This document shows positions 33,189 through 43,523 of a stretch of DNA of 52,406 nucleotides, in pieces (the stretch's first letter is position 1; each line of letters begins with the position of its first letter). A model generated the notes under the pieces. That model saw nothing but the letters and a program-made list of their open reading frames with translations. It did not search any database and was not told the origin of the DNA. Source of the DNA: Spirochaetaceae bacterium (GTDB lineage Bacteria > Spirochaetota > Spirochaetia > Treponematales > Breznakiellaceae); the NCBI GenBank assembly GCA_031278215.1, contig JAITKV010000055.1, positions 1-52,406 on the forward strand, in the 5' to 3' direction. A program made the translations under genes and the position numbers.

Positions 33189-34190
33189 CTAGTCTATACC
33201 CGCGGCCTTTCTAAACCGCAGAAGGGTGGCGGCGGCAATGGGCCGGGCCCTTTCGGCCCCCGCCCTTAGGATCCGGTCCAGACCCTGGGGATCGCCGATA
33301 ACAGCCCGGAACCGTTCCCGCAGGGGGGCCAGGCTCCTGTTTACCACCCGGAATAGTTCTTCCTTGGCCTCTCCCCAGCCCATGCCGCCGGCACGGTACC
33401 GGGCGGCCAGGGCCCGCTGTTCCTCGGCCGACGCAAAGAGCTTATACAGCAGAAATATCTGGCTTGAACCGGGATCCTTGGGTTCTTCCACCGTCTGGGA
33501 ATTGGTTACGATCCTCATAATAAGTTTTCGCAGCTGGTTTTCCGGAATAAAAAGGGGAATCGTATTATTATAACTTTTGCTCATCTTCCGGCCGTCCAGA
33601 CCGGGAACCACCGCCGCGTTTTCCCGCACCGCTCCCCGGGGCGTCTTAAGCACCGGCTGTTTATAATTGGCGTTTACCGCCTGGGCAATGTCCTGGGCCA
33701 TCTCAATATGCTGAACCTGATCCTGCCCCACCGGAACCACATCGGAATCAAAAAGAATAATGTCCGCCGCCATAAGCACGGGGTAGGTAAAAAGACCCAT
33801 GTTAACCCCCGCATCGGGGTCCCCTCCCCTTTCGCCGTTTTCCTGCACCGCGGCCTTGTAGGCATGGGCCCGGTTCATCAAACCCTTGGGGGTAAAGGCC
33901 ATGAGCATGGCGGCCAGTTCAAATACTTCGGGAATTGACGATTGGCGGTAAAAAATAACCTTCTCCGGATCCAGCCCCGCGGCAAGCCAGCCTGCGGCCA
34001 CCTCCCGAATGCACCGGTTTAGTTCCCGGGGATCCTTCATGGTATTAAGGGCATGGTAATCCGCAATAAAATACCGGGCGTCGTATTCTTCCGCCAATTC
34101 CAGGGCCGGCCTAATGGCCCCAAAGTAATTACCGATATGGAGATCCCCCGTGGGCTTAATGCCCGTCAGGGATACTTGTCTGTGCGCCAT
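33189..34190 (-). CDS. trpS: Tryptophanyl-tRNA synthetase
   Basis: A 333-residue class Ic aminoacyl-tRNA synthetase of normal length. The HIGH-type motif is TGDLHIGNYFGAI at the N-terminus and the KMSKS motif is GRKMSKSYNNTI. Between them MGLFTYPVLMAADIILFDSD and PVGQDQVQHIEMAQDIA are family hallmarks. The start ATG at 34188-34190 puts the catalytic domain at residue 1; in-frame upstream codons give no homologous sequence. No clear Shine-Dalgarno is seen. The call is secure. Confidence 0.95.
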   Translation of the reverse strand: MAHRQVSLTGIKPTGDLHIGNYFGAIRPALELAEEYDARYFIADYHALNTMKDPRELNRCIREVAAGWLAAGLDPEKVIFYRQSSIPEVFELAAMLMAFTPKGLMNRAHAYKAAVQENGERGGDPDAGVNMGLFTYPVLMAADIILFDSDVVPVGQDQVQHIEMAQDIAQAVNANYKQPVLKTPRGAVRENAAVVPGLDGRKMSKSYNNTIPLFIPENQLRKLIMRIVTNSQTVEEPKDPGSSQIFLLYKLFASAEEQRALAARYRAGGMGWGEAKEELFRVVNRSLAPLRERFRAVIGDPQGLDRILRAGAERARPIAAATLLRFRKAAGID

Positions 34191-34378
34191 ACAAAAGCGT
34201 ATCACGGAAGAAACCGGGGGTTCAAGGTTTCCGGCGGGGTTTACTCCGCCACAAAGCGCCACAGTTTATTTCTGTCTTCGGCCGCGGCGCCGGAGCAAGG
34301 ATCGGGGCGTTTTTACGGTAATAAGAAGCCCCAAGCCGGGATGTTTTTATACACATATCGGAGGACCCGGGCGCAGCA

Positions 34379-34774
34379 TCAGTCTGCGTCGGGGGCCGTT
34401 TCTTTAGGATTCGGTCCGTACTGGTTTTCGCCGGGAAAACTATCCTGAAGGGTGTAGATCAAAAGAATTATGCCCCCCACCAGGGGAATAAGCCCCAGGA
34501 TCAAAAAAAAGCCGGTGCGGCCCGTATCGTGAAGACGGCGGACAGAAACGGCAAGGACCGGAACAAGTATCGCCATCAAATAAATAGACGCTATAAAGGA
34601 AAGAACAAGGGAAGGCAAAGAATAGGAACGAAATACATAGTCCACCCCGATGCGTATTCCGGTAAGGGCGCAGATTATGGCAAGATGAACAAGGGTAGAG
34701 ATCCAGTACTCTTTTCTGCGGGCCCGGCCGTAAAAGACCGCGTATTTCTTTAAAACTGCAAGATACCACTCCAT
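34379..34774 (-). CDS. DUF805 inner-membrane protein
   Basis: A 131-residue membrane protein with four hydrophobic segments. The DUF805 hallmarks are present: YAVFYGRARRKEYW near the start and the VSVRRLHDTGRTGFF loop before the last two helices, with a polar tail. The function of the family is unknown. AAAGGAG lies upstream of the ATG. It is the next gene downstream of the acyl-CoA ligase on the same strand (39 bp gap) and may be cotranscribed with it. Confidence 0.85.
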   Translation of the reverse strand: MEWYLAVLKKYAVFYGRARRKEYWISTLVHLAIICALTGIRIGVDYVFRSYSLPSLVLSFIASIYLMAILVPVLAVSVRRLHDTGRTGFFLILGLIPLVGGIILLIYTLQDSFPGENQYGPNPKETAPDAD

Positions 34775-34813
34775 AAAAACTCCTTTATAAGCGCAAAAAC
34801 CGCGGCGGGTTTT

Positions 34814-36463
34814 TTATACTCCGGCCTTTGCTTCCGCCACGCGCCGGGCCCCTTCTTCCCGAAGCAGGTACTTTTGTATTTTCCCCGACGAAGTCAACGG
34901 AAAGCCATCGACAAAAAACACGTATTTGGGAATTTTAAACCGGCTTATCTTGCCCCGGCAGTAATCCCGTACATCCTCTTCGGTCATGGAAACGCCGGGA
35001 TGGAGGATGATAAACGCGCCGACCTCTTCGCCGTACTTTTCGCTGGGAACGCCGATAATCTGCACGTCCTTAATTCCGGGCATTGCATAAAGAAAGTCTT
35101 CTATTTCTTTGGGGTAAACATTTTCGCCCCCCCGGATGATCATGTCCTTGATACGGCCCGTAACCCGGAAGTTGCCGTTTTCGTCCTTGACCCCCAGGTC
35201 CCCGGAATGGAGCCAGCCCTTTTCGTCAATGCACTTGGCGGTTTCTTCGGGCATCTTGTAATAGCCCTTCATGGTGTTGTAACCCCGGCAGCAGAATTCG
35301 CCGTGGACCCCCACGGGGCATTCTTCGCCGGTGTCGGGGCTGCGAATGCTGACTTCCACTCCCGGCAGGGCCCGGCCTACGGTTTCTACCTTTACTTCCA
35401 GCGTATCGTCGTAGCGGGTCTGGGTCATGACCGGAGACGATTCGGTAAGGCCGTAGCAGATAGTTACTTCCTTCATGTGCATAAGGTCGATAACCTGGCG
35501 CATGGCTTCTATGGGGCAGGGGGAACCGGCCATGATCCCCGTGCGCAGGCTTGAAAGATCGAACATTTTGAACATCGGGTGGTTAAGCTCGGCGATGAAC
35601 ATCGTGGGCACCCCGTAGACCGCGGTGCATTTTTCTTTTTGGATGGTGGCCAGTACCAGGAGCGGATCGAACCATTCAACCAGCGCCGCCGCCGCTCCAT
35701 GGGTAATAACCGCCATCATCCCCAGCACCAGGCCAAAGCAGTGGAACAGGGGCACGGGCAGGCATACGATGTCGTATTCGGTAAAGCGCTGGTTGTCGCC
35801 GATGCCAAGGCCGTTGTTAAGGATGTTCCGGTGGGTAAGCATAACCCCCTTGGGAAAGCCCGTGGTGCCGGATGTGTACTGCATGTTCACCACTTCGTTG
35901 GTGTCGCATGCGGCTTCTATTTTAAGGATGTCTATTTCCGGCGTGTGCCGGCCCAGGAGCAGGATCTCGCTCATGCTGTACATGCCCCGGTGTTTCTGCT
36001 GGCCTATGTAGACCACGCTTTTAAGGAACGGAAATTTTTCCGACCTTAAGCACCCGCGCTCGCAATTTCGCAGTTCCGGAATAAGCTCGTATACCATGGC
36101 GACATAGTCCGAATCCCGCCAGCCGTCTATAAGGAAAAGGCACTTTAGGTCGGACTGCTTTACCAGGTATTCAAGCTCGTGAAGTTTATACCCGGTGTTT
36201 ATTGTAACAAAGATCATCCCCGCCCGCGCGGCGGCGAACAAAAGGACATTCCAGTCCGGCACGTTGGTAGCCCAGCAGCCTACGTGGTCGCCCTTTTTTA
36301 ACCCAATCGCAAGCAGGCCCCGGGCAAGATCGTCCACCCGCCTGTCAAACTCGCCGTAGGTCCAGCGAAGATCCCTGTCGGCATATACAATAAAATCCCG
36401 ATCCGGCTGCTGGCGGGCCTTTTGCCGGAGAAGGGAGCCAAGGGTTGTTTCAAGGTATGTCAA
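34814..36463 (-). CDS. Acyl-CoA synthetase/ligase (AMP-forming)
   Basis: A 549-residue ANL enzyme. Motifs in order: [58 protein letters not shown], and the C-terminal TSSGKIQKY with the catalytic Lys. It resembles medium/long-chain fatty acid or aryl acid:CoA ligases, distinct from the enzyme at 4675. The start is TTG at 36463 (TTGACATACCTT), preceded by AGGAAG at suitable spacing. Upstream, on the same strand, stands an XRE-cupin regulator, an arrangement seen with such ligases in other anaerobes, so the ligase may respond to a small-molecule ligand. Confidence 0.87.
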   Translation of the reverse strand: MTYLETTLGSLLRQKARQQPDRDFIVYADRDLRWTYGEFDRRVDDLARGLLAIGLKKGDHVGCWATNVPDWNVLLFAAARAGMIFVTINTGYKLHELEYLVKQSDLKCLFLIDGWRDSDYVAMVYELIPELRNCERGCLRSEKFPFLKSVVYIGQQKHRGMYSMSEILLLGRHTPEIDILKIEAACDTNEVVNMQYTSGTTGFPKGVMLTHRNILNNGLGIGDNQRFTEYDIVCLPVPLFHCFGLVLGMMAVITHGAAAALVEWFDPLLVLATIQKEKCTAVYGVPTMFIAELNHPMFKMFDLSSLRTGIMAGSPCPIEAMRQVIDLMHMKEVTICYGLTESSPVMTQTRYDDTLEVKVETVGRALPGVEVSIRSPDTGEECPVGVHGEFCCRGYNTMKGYYKMPEETAKCIDEKGWLHSGDLGVKDENGNFRVTGRIKDMIIRGGENVYPKEIEDFLYAMPGIKDVQIIGVPSEKYGEEVGAFIILHPGVSMTEEDVRDYCRGKISRFKIPKYVFFVDGFPLTSSGKIQKYLLREEGARRVAEAKAGV

Positions 36464-36487
36464 GTTTCGCTTCCTGTTTGATTGTAC

Positions 36488-36529
36488 CCGCGGCCCTATG
36501 GCCGCGGCCCGCGGTCCTAGGGCCGCGGG
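36488..36529. promoter_or_regulatory. Tandem GC-rich hairpins in the ligase leader
   Basis: CCGCGGCC-CTAT-GGCCGCGG (36488-36507) is a perfect 8-bp stem, followed at once by CCCGCGG (36508-36514) pairing with CCGCGGG (36523-36529). They lie 25-66 bp upstream of the acyl-CoA ligase start codon. On the mRNA they could block read-through from the regulator gene or hold a start-site leader. Confidence 0.5.
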
Positions 36530-36583
36530 GAATTAAGCTTATCATAGCTGCATCCTGTCTACCCCGGCAGTTTGCTGCAGTTA

Positions 36584-36687
36584 TACACAATAGATTTTGG
36601 TTTGTCGGGCAAGGACTTAGCTAATTCTTTGCCCGAAAAACAATTACAATCGGAGTGCCCTGACAATTTCAAATTGTCAGGGAATAA
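36584..36687 (+). repeat. Two-hairpin intergenic repeat, copy 3
   Basis: Head CAATAGATTTTGGTTTG; hairpin 1 at 36605-36636 with arms TCGGGCAA and TTGCCCGA and a TTAGCTAA tip; linker CAATTACAATCGGAGT; hairpin 2 at 36658-36682 with perfect arms CCCTGACAATTT and AAATTGTCAGGG; tail GGGAATAA. It lies between the regulator and ligase genes, antisense to both. Confidence 0.85.
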
Positions 36688-36697
36688 TCAGCGTTTC

Positions 36698-37297
36698 CTA
36701 GGCCGGGGTATAGATCACCGCCAGTATTCCGGCCGGTCCCCCGGAAGAAAAAACCCTGTGGGGCACGATGGAATCGTAATAGATTGAATCGCCCTGGTTT
36801 ATCGTATAGCTGTCTTTTCCGTACTCAACTTGGATTGTCCCCTCCAGGACATAGATAAACTCTTCCCCTTCGTGGGAAGACTTGGGCTGATCCTCGTCGT
36901 GCTCCATGTTCACGATAAACGGCTCCATGTGCCGGCTGCTCTTGTCGGCGGCCAGCGCGTGAAAATAATGCCCCCGGCCCGATGTTTTCGCCGCGCCGGC
37001 CCCGCCGCCGGCATTTCCGGTGATAAAGCGGACCGTGCCGGAAGCCTCGCCGTTCCGGGTAATCACCGGACCAAGCTCCTCGTGATCGTCCAGCAGGGTG
37101 CCCAGCCGCACCCCCAGGGCCCGGGATATTTTAAGGAGGGGGGCCAAGTCGGGGATATGCCCTTCTTCTTCGATACGCCGTATCAGTTCCGGATCAAGAC
37201 CGCTCCGTTCGGCCAGGGTTTCTCTGCTTATGGAATAGGTCTTGCAGAGCTCTATAATTCTTTCGCCGGGATTTCGTTTCGCCGCCTTCGTCGCCAT
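36698..37297 (-). CDS. XRE-family regulator with C-terminal cupin
   Basis: A 199-residue regulator. Residues about 10-65 are an XRE helix-turn-helix (ISRETLAERSGLDPELIRRI, then EEEGHIPDLAPLLKISRALGV). Residues about 125-195 are a cupin barrel (HEGEEFIYVLEGTIQVEYG, then GDSIYYDSIVPHRVFS), the MerR/SinR-cupin layout that senses a small ligand. A middle stretch is Gly/Ala-rich. It probably controls the downstream acyl-CoA ligase, which lies in the same direction after a 234-bp gap containing repeat copy 3 and tandem hairpins. Ligand unknown. Confidence 0.88.
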   Translation of the reverse strand: MATKAAKRNPGERIIELCKTYSISRETLAERSGLDPELIRRIEEEGHIPDLAPLLKISRALGVRLGTLLDDHEELGPVITRNGEASGTVRFITGNAGGGAGAAKTSGRGHYFHALAADKSSRHMEPFIVNMEHDEDQPKSSHEGEEFIYVLEGTIQVEYGKDSYTINQGDSIYYDSIVPHRVFSSGGPAGILAVIYTPA

Positions 37298-37380
37298 AGA
37301 AGAATCCTAGCAAAAGACGAAAAAAAATTCAACGCCGATCTTCCCCTTATTCTTTTTTTTTACTATCATGCTTTTATCCC

Positions 37381-38790
37381 ATGGATATTCACAAACGGCT
37401 TGCGGCCCTGGGAACGGCGATCCCCAGGCTGCTGCTGCCCCGGGAAGGAACGGATCTTTCCAGGTGGGCGGTTATTGCCTGCGATCAATTTACCCAGGAC
37501 CGCTCTTATTGGGAACGGGCCGCCGCCGCGGCCGGAGACGGGCCTTCCGCCCTCCACTGCATTTTTCCCGAAGTGTTCCTGGACGATCCCGGCAGGACCG
37601 AACGCATCGGAAGGATCCACCAAACAATGAAAAAGTACCTGGCGGAATCTCTTTTTAATTCCTACCGGGCCTGCATGTATGTGGAACGGGACACCGCGTA
37701 CCACCGGGGAAGGCGGGGTCTGGTGGTATGCCTGGACCTTGAACGGTACGACTGGTCTGCGGACAGCAAGCCGCTTATCCGGCCCACCGAAGGAACCGTT
37801 CCGGAACGGCTGCCCCCCCGGATGGACGCAAGGCGCGGCGCGGCCCTGGAACTGCCCCACATCCTTGTCCTTATCGATGATGAAACAGACGAACTTCTGC
37901 GAACCCTGGGAGACCGGGTCAGGACGGGAACGCCCCTGTACGACACCCCCCTTATGCTCGACTCGGGCCGGGTCAAGGGATGGCTCCTGGACAGGGAAGA
38001 GGACTGGAATTATCTGGCCGGGGGTCTTGAAAAACTCATCTCCCCTCCGCGGATCCCCCATGCCCAGGATGCGGGGGGGCGGCCCCGGCCGGACCAAAGC
38101 CCGCCCCCGGCGGAACGCGCCGGAAATTCCCCGGAGGGATCCGGAAAGTTCCTCTATGCCGTGGGGGACGGCAACCACTCCCTGGCCGCGGCAAAGGCCG
38201 TTTGGGAGGAATATAAAAAAACCGGCGGAACTTCCGAGGGCCCCCGGTGGGTAATGGCGGAACTGGAAAATCTGTATGATCCGGCCCTGGCCTTCGAGCC
38301 CATACACCGTTTTATCTTCGGCGCCGGGACGGAAGAAATAAAAAAGCTCCTGGCCCCTCTGGCCGGTTTTTCCCTTACACGGCTTTCCGGAACCGGAGCC
38401 CGGGAAAAGCTGCTTTTCCTGGTAAAGGAACAGGTTCCCCGGACCCGGTTTGGGATCATCGCCGGCGTTCCGGGGGCGGCGCCGGAGGAAGCGGGGATCT
38501 TCCTTGTCGAGGCGGACCCCCTGCCGCTGGCCCTTGAACGTATCCAGCCCCTGCTCGACGGTTTTGTAAAGGATAGACCGGGCCTTTCCATTGACTATAT
38601 CCACGGCGGCGAAGAGCTTTTTCATCTGGCCCGCGGATCCGCCGGCACGGGCATACTCCTTCCACCCTTTAACAAGCGGGAGCTTTTCCGCACCGTGGCG
38701 GCCCGGGGCCCCCTGCCCCGAAAAAGTTTTTCCATGGGAGAGGCCGGGGAAAAACGATTCTACCTTGAATGCCGAAAGCTTTTTGAATAG
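37381..38790 (+). CDS. DUF1015 family protein
   Basis: A 469-residue cytoplasmic protein. Family landmarks are visible: WAVIACDQFTQDRSYWE near the start, RPTEGTVPERLPPR, and the YAVGDGNHSLAAAKAVW motif near residue 265, which is the most conserved part of DUF1015. Some annotations relate it to phosphatases or HTH-associated proteins, but no reaction is established. There is a Gly/Pro-rich insert around residues 230-260. A TACTAT box lies 14 nt before the ATG and no Shine-Dalgarno is evident. It converges with the sensor-kinase gene. Confidence 0.85.
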   Translation: MDIHKRLAALGTAIPRLLLPREGTDLSRWAVIACDQFTQDRSYWERAAAAAGDGPSALHCIFPEVFLDDPGRTERIGRIHQTMKKYLAESLFNSYRACMYVERDTAYHRGRRGLVVCLDLERYDWSADSKPLIRPTEGTVPERLPPRMDARRGAALELPHILVLIDDETDELLRTLGDRVRTGTPLYDTPLMLDSGRVKGWLLDREEDWNYLAGGLEKLISPPRIPHAQDAGGRPRPDQSPPPAERAGNSPEGSGKFLYAVGDGNHSLAAAKAVWEEYKKTGGTSEGPRWVMAELENLYDPALAFEPIHRFIFGAGTEEIKKLLAPLAGFSLTRLSGTGAREKLLFLVKEQVPRTRFGIIAGVPGAAPEEAGIFLVEADPLPLALERIQPLLDGFVKDRPGLSIDYIHGGEELFHLARGSAGTGILLPPFNKRELFRTVAARGPLPRKSFSMGEAGEKRFYLECRKLFE

Positions 38791-38825
38791 ACTCCTTCGG
38801 CGCCCAACCGGGGTTATCGAACACG

Positions 38826-40760
38826 TTAATGCGGTTCCGCGGGGCGGATAAGCGCCGAGGGGTCAAAAACAGGCAGCCGCAAGGTAAACACCGAACCTTC
38901 CCCGGCGTGGCTTTTTACCTCCACCACCCCCCGGTGGAGCAGGGCTATGTGGCGGACTATGGCAAGCCCCAGGCCGGTTCCGCCGGGATCCTGGGTCCGG
39001 CTGCGATCAACCCGGTAAAAACGCTCAAAGATCCGGTCCAGGTGTTCCGCGGGAATACCTATGCCCTGATCCTTTACCGAAATAAGAAGTTCCCGGTCCC
39101 GCCGCTGCGCCTCCAGCCATATCTTCGATGAGGGCGGGGAATACTTTACCGCGTTGTCCAAAAGGTTAACCAGGGCCTGGCCGATAAGGACGGCGTTGAT
39201 TTTCGCGGAAAGATCCGCCGCACAGCGGACGGTGATCCGGATTTTTTTTTCTTCGGCCCGGAAACCGGCGGAACCGGCGGCTTCTTCCAAAAGCCCCTCC
39301 AGGGGGGTTTCTTCCATGCCGGGACGGGAACCGCGTTCATCTTCCAGGCTTACCAGGCTTAAAAGATCGTTGGTAAGATTTTCCATGGTCAACGCGTTTT
39401 TTTCGATGATCCCGATAACGTGCCGAAGCTGCTCTTTATCCTCCAGGGAAGAACCCAGGAGGGTTTCGGCGAATCCTTTGATAACCTGAATGGGGGTCCG
39501 CAGTTCGTGGGACACGTTGGCGGCAAAATCCTTGCGAACCTGTTCCAGTTTGTGAAGCCGGGTAATGTCCCCAAGCACCATCACCACGCCCCCGGGGCTT
39601 TTCTCCGGGTCCTCCGCCGGATCACCCGCCCTTGACTCCCCGGAACGCGGATCCCCGGACTCCGCCGCGGGTAAGGCCGCGGCCCTGGGGGGCCGGCTTA
39701 GGGAAGATGCAAACACCCGGAACCGGCGTGGAACGTCCGCGGTATGGCAAAGGATCTCCAGTTCTTCGGGTTCCTTCCCCGCCAGGACCCTCTTTGCCGC
39801 TTCTTCCAGTTCCGTGGAACGGGTCGCCTCCAGCAAAGACAGGGATCGGGCCCCGGCATCTTCGTCTATCCCAAAAAGGATCCTCGCCCGCCTGTTTACC
39901 ATGTGGAGCAAAAGCTTTTTATCCATGGCAAAAACCGCCTCCGACATGCCGTCGAGGATCGCCCCAAGGCGCCTGCCTTCGGCCTGGGCGGCTTCTATCC
40001 GGAAACTTAACTCCGAAGCCATGGACCTAAGGGCCCCTTCCAGGGTGATAAATTCTTCGGCTTCGGAGATGATCCGGGGAGAAGTACGGGCCCCGGAGGA
40101 AGTACCGGCTAAGGGTAAATGCGCCGACCGGGCTATCGTTACAAGCCGGGCAAAGGAAGCGGAAAGGGATCGGGAAAAAAGATACACCGTCGTTAAGGCC
40201 GTAAGGAAAAAAAGGACGCCGGCAAGCAGAAAGGGCGCCGCGGCGCCGGAAATCCGCCGCCAAAAATTCGGCGTCTCCATGGAAAGGCGAAAGACCCCCA
40301 CCGGCGGATCCTCCGGGGCCCTGTCCGGCGGATACACCGGCAGGGCGGCGTAGAGCAGTTCCGTGCCAAGGCTGGCGGAACTTCTTCGGGCGCGTGCCTC
40401 CTCTCCCCCCAGGGCCGCCTTTACTTCGGGCCGATCCCCGTGGTTGGGAAGGCTTTCCCGGGGAAACCGGGAATCTGCCAGGACCTCTCCGCCGGACCCG
40501 ATAAGGGTAAGCCGGAAGGGCCCGGAAAGTTCCGCCAGCCCCTCCCCGGAAACCTCCGTTCCGGGGCCGGTAAAGAAAGCATCCGGGAACCGGTCCGAAA
40601 GAAGCGGCAGCATAAACCGGGCCGCGTAGTGAAGATTCCGGGCGTTGGTCTCATAGTACAGGGAATCCATAAAAAGAAGCACCGAAACCATAAAGGACAA
40701 AGACAGCCCGAAAACACTAAGGGTTAGCACCACAAGACTTTGCCGGAAAATGGTTTTCAT
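38826..40760 (-). CDS. PhoR-like sensor histidine kinase, orphan
   Basis: A 644-residue membrane kinase. The first membrane segment is at residues ~8-32, a periplasmic sensor follows, and the second segment ([20 protein letters not shown]) is near residue 180. A HAMP-like stretch and a PAS domain ([15 protein letters not shown]) precede the dimerisation helix with phospho-His in [16 protein letters not shown]. The ATPase domain shows N box [12 protein letters not shown]1 KDQGIGIP, F box [10 protein letters not shown] and G2 GGTGLGLAI. This is the PhoR layout, but no response-regulator gene adjoins. The PAS-to-HisKA linker has an unusual Ala/Glu/Pro-rich insertion. Confidence 0.9.
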   Translation of the reverse strand: MKTIFRQSLVVLTLSVFGLSLSFMVSVLLFMDSLYYETNARNLHYAARFMLPLLSDRFPDAFFTGPGTEVSGEGLAELSGPFRLTLIGSGGEVLADSRFPRESLPNHGDRPEVKAALGGEEARARRSSASLGTELLYAALPVYPPDRAPEDPPVGVFRLSMETPNFWRRISGAAAPFLLAGVLFFLTALTTVYLFSRSLSASFARLVTIARSAHLPLAGTSSGARTSPRIISEAEEFITLEGALRSMASELSFRIEAAQAEGRRLGAILDGMSEAVFAMDKKLLLHMVNRRARILFGIDEDAGARSLSLLEATRSTELEEAAKRVLAGKEPEELEILCHTADVPRRFRVFASSLSRPPRAAALPAAESGDPRSGESRAGDPAEDPEKSPGGVVMVLGDITRLHKLEQVRKDFAANVSHELRTPIQVIKGFAETLLGSSLEDKEQLRHVIGIIEKNALTMENLTNDLLSLVSLEDERGSRPGMEETPLEGLLEEAAGSAGFRAEEKKIRITVRCAADLSAKINAVLIGQALVNLLDNAVKYSPPSSKIWLEAQRRDRELLISVKDQGIGIPAEHLDRIFERFYRVDRSRTQDPGGTGLGLAIVRHIALLHRGVVEVKSHAGEGSVFTLRLPVFDPSALIRPAEPH

Positions 40761-40823
40761 GGACCTGCGCCCAGGGATCTACGCCCCATACCTAGGGGCT
40801 TTGTAAGTTTTCCGGGCCCGTCC

Positions 40824-43364
40824 CTACGCCCATTTGACCAAACCGGTTTTGTAGGGGTGTACCAGGGCTTCGTGTTTGGGAAGGATCCGCACCGTATGTC
40901 CCTGTTGGCCCGTGTCGGCGCATTCAATGCGCACCTGGTATATCCACTGGTTCTCCTCCCGGCTTACGGCTTTCATTTCTGCCCGGTGGGCGTTAAGGAT
41001 CTCGGGGCTCTGGTTGGAAACCGAACCGTAGTACAGTTCTACCAAAAGTTCTTCCGGCAAAAGCGAGGCCAGATCAAGCCGGGCGGTAACGGTAAGGGAG
41101 TCCCCCCGCTGCATAACCGGCCTGGCGTTTGACTCCACTTTAATGATCTGCAGTTTGTCCCAGGAGCTTCGTAATTTATGAAGATACGCCGCCAGGGCCT
41201 TGGATTCCGCATAATCGTCCTTGGCAACCCGGCGGTAATTTTTAAGGGCCGGAAAGTAAAACAGGTTGGAATAATCCATAAGCATCCGGTGGCTTGACAT
41301 GGACTGGCCGATCTCCCTCATGCAGGTTTTCATCCGCCTAATCCATTCCCGGGGCAGATTGTCCCGGCCGCGCTGGTAGAACAGGGGAATAATATCCCGT
41401 TCCAGCAAATCGTAGAGGGCCTTGCTTTCCACGTCGTCCTGAAGCTGGTTGTCTTCGTACTGTTCTCCCTGGCCTATGGCCCAGCCGACTTCGGGATTGT
41501 ACGCTTCGTCCCACCAGCCGTCCATGATCGAACAGTTAAGCACGCCGTTCATGGCGGCCTTCATGCCGCTGGTACCGGAGGCTTCCATGGGCCGCCGGGG
41601 GGTGTTAAGCCATACGTCGGCCCCGGAGGTAAGGTAATGGGCCACGGTCATGTCGTAGTTTTCTATAAACACGATCCGGCTTGTAACATCGTTCTTTTCT
41701 GCAAAATGGATAATCTCCCGGATCAGTTCTTTGCCGGGCATATCCATGGGATGGGCCTTGCCGGCAAAGATCAGCTGGATGGGCCGCTCGTTATCCTTAA
41801 GGAGCCGGATAAGCCGTTCCGGATCCCGCAGAAGCAGGTTCCCCCGTTTGTAGGTGGCAAAGCGGCGGGCAAAGGCCAGGGTAAGGATGTAGGGAGAAAG
41901 GGCGTCTTCGGCCTGCTGAAGGCGGCGTTCCACCGCGCCGGTCCGCTTTAGGTGCTGGCGAATCCGGCCCCGGGCAAAGGCCACAAGCCGTTCCCGGCGG
42001 CGTTCATGGGTACGCCACAGTTCCTCGTCGGAAATCCGGTCCATGCGGTTCCAGATAGCCAGGTCCGTGGGTTCTTCTTCAAAATGGGGGCCAAAGTACC
42101 GGTCCAATAGATCCTGCATGCCGCTGGAAACCCAGGTTCGGGGATGGACCCCGTTGGTTACATGGTGAATGGGAATCTCGTTCAGCGGAAGGCCCGGCCA
42201 AAGATTTTTCCACATTTCCCGGGACACCACCCCGTGCAGGGCCGCCACTCCATTGGCATAGGCCGCGCATTTAAGGGCAAGAACGGTCATGCAGAAATTT
42301 TCATGATCATCCTCGGGCCGTTCCCGGCCCAGGGCAAGAAAATCTTTCCAGGAGATTCCCAGTATGCCGGCCCAGTTCTTTAAGTACTTTTCCAGCAGCC
42401 CTGTGTCAAAGCGCTCATTCCCCGCGGGAACCGGCGTATGGGTGGTAAAGATGTTGGTGGGCCATACCGCTTCCAGGGCCTCGTAAAAGTTAAAGCCCCG
42501 TTCGGTCATTACCTCCCGGATCCGTTCCAGGGCCAAAAAAGCGGCGTGGCCTTCGTTCATGTGGCAGGCCGCGGGATTAATCCCCAGGGCCCGCAGGGCC
42601 CGGATTCCCCCGATGCCCAGCAGTACCTCCTGGCGGATCCGGGTTTCCTTGTCCCCCCCGTAGAGGGCCGCGGTGATGTTTCGTAGATCCTGAGGGTTTT
42701 CCGCGATATTGGTATCCAGCAGATAGAGGGAACTGCGGCCCACTTTAACTTCCCAAATCTGGGCAAGCGCCTGCCGGCCCGCCATATCCACCGATATGTT
42801 AATGGCATTGCCGTTTTTGTCGCATTTAAGCTCTACCGGCATGTTGTACCAGTCGTTTTCCGGATAACTTTCCTGCTGGAACCCGTCGGCGTTAAGGACC
42901 TGGGTAAAGTAGCCCTGGCGGTACAGGAGGCCCACCCCCACCAGGGGCAGCCCCATGTCGGAGGAAGTCTTCATGTGATCCCCGGAAAGAATTCCCAGGC
43001 CCCCTGAATATATGGGAAGGGATACATCCATCCCGTATTCCATGGAAAAATACGCCACCACGTCTCTTTTAGAGCCCCGGTACCAGGTCTCACTCTTTTT
43101 GTACTTTTGAAACCGAGAATATACCCCCTCCAACGCGGCCAGATACGAATCGTCCTGGGCCACCTGGGCAAGACGTTCCTGGCTTACCATCCCCAGGGTC
43201 CGCACGGGGCTTTGCTGGGACTTTAGCCAGCAGTCATAGTCCAACCTGATAAAAAGCTGGATGGCGTCAAAATTCCAGGACAACCAGAGGTTGCGGGCAA
43301 TTTCTTCCAGCGGCCGCAACGCGTTTGGCAGCTTTGGTTTTACCGTATAGGTAGATATGTTCAT
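40824..43364 (-). CDS. glgP: Alpha-glucan (glycogen) phosphorylase
   Basis: An 846-residue glycosyltransferase-35 enzyme of the shorter archaeal/bacterial type with an N-terminal DUF3417-like region (RPLEEIARNLWLSWNFDA). Landmarks: VAYFSMEYGMDVSLPIYSGG, HMNEGHAAFLALE, TTHTPVPAGNERFD, and the phosphate/PLP site RRPMEASGTSGMKAAMNG with the PLP-binding Lys. It releases glucose 1-phosphate from glycogen-like glucans. The upstream sequence gives a TTTACA-N17-TAAAAT promoter only 7 nt from the ATG. It is a single gene, followed after a 63-bp gap by the orphan sensor kinase on the same strand. Confidence 0.94.
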   Translation of the reverse strand: MNISTYTVKPKLPNALRPLEEIARNLWLSWNFDAIQLFIRLDYDCWLKSQQSPVRTLGMVSQERLAQVAQDDSYLAALEGVYSRFQKYKKSETWYRGSKRDVVAYFSMEYGMDVSLPIYSGGLGILSGDHMKTSSDMGLPLVGVGLLYRQGYFTQVLNADGFQQESYPENDWYNMPVELKCDKNGNAINISVDMAGRQALAQIWEVKVGRSSLYLLDTNIAENPQDLRNITAALYGGDKETRIRQEVLLGIGGIRALRALGINPAACHMNEGHAAFLALERIREVMTERGFNFYEALEAVWPTNIFTTHTPVPAGNERFDTGLLEKYLKNWAGILGISWKDFLALGRERPEDDHENFCMTVLALKCAAYANGVAALHGVVSREMWKNLWPGLPLNEIPIHHVTNGVHPRTWVSSGMQDLLDRYFGPHFEEEPTDLAIWNRMDRISDEELWRTHERRRERLVAFARGRIRQHLKRTGAVERRLQQAEDALSPYILTLAFARRFATYKRGNLLLRDPERLIRLLKDNERPIQLIFAGKAHPMDMPGKELIREIIHFAEKNDVTSRIVFIENYDMTVAHYLTSGADVWLNTPRRPMEASGTSGMKAAMNGVLNCSIMDGWWDEAYNPEVGWAIGQGEQYEDNQLQDDVESKALYDLLERDIIPLFYQRGRDNLPREWIRRMKTCMREIGQSMSSHRMLMDYSNLFYFPALKNYRRVAKDDYAESKALAAYLHKLRSSWDKLQIIKVESNARPVMQRGDSLTVTARLDLASLLPEELLVELYYGSVSNQSPEILNAHRAEMKAVSREENQWIYQVRIECADTGQQGHTVRILPKHEALVHPYKTGLVKWA

Positions 43365-43371
43365 ACACTAA

Positions 43372-43400
43372 ATTTTACGCTATTTTTGCCCGAATGTAAA
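43372..43400 (-). promoter_or_regulatory. glgP promoter, predicted leaderless transcript
   Basis: Minus strand: TTTACA (43400-43395), exactly 17 nt, TAAAAT (43377-43372), 7 nt (TTAGTGT), ATG at 43364. There is no Shine-Dalgarno. Confidence 0.6.
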
Positions 43401-43523
43401 GCATTAGAGAAACGCCATTAAATGACGCAATCAGCGCTTCCTTGGGGCGTGGGCCGGGCTTCCGCGAAAAGGATCCCTCCTAATGGCCCATAAAAGTCCC
43501 GGTATTGACAAGTCCGAAAAAAA

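Noticed and set aside
37366-38625. 419-codon open frame antisense to the DUF1015 gene
   Set aside because: The composition is typical of a GC-rich shadow frame, while the plus strand has clear family motifs such as VGDGNHS.
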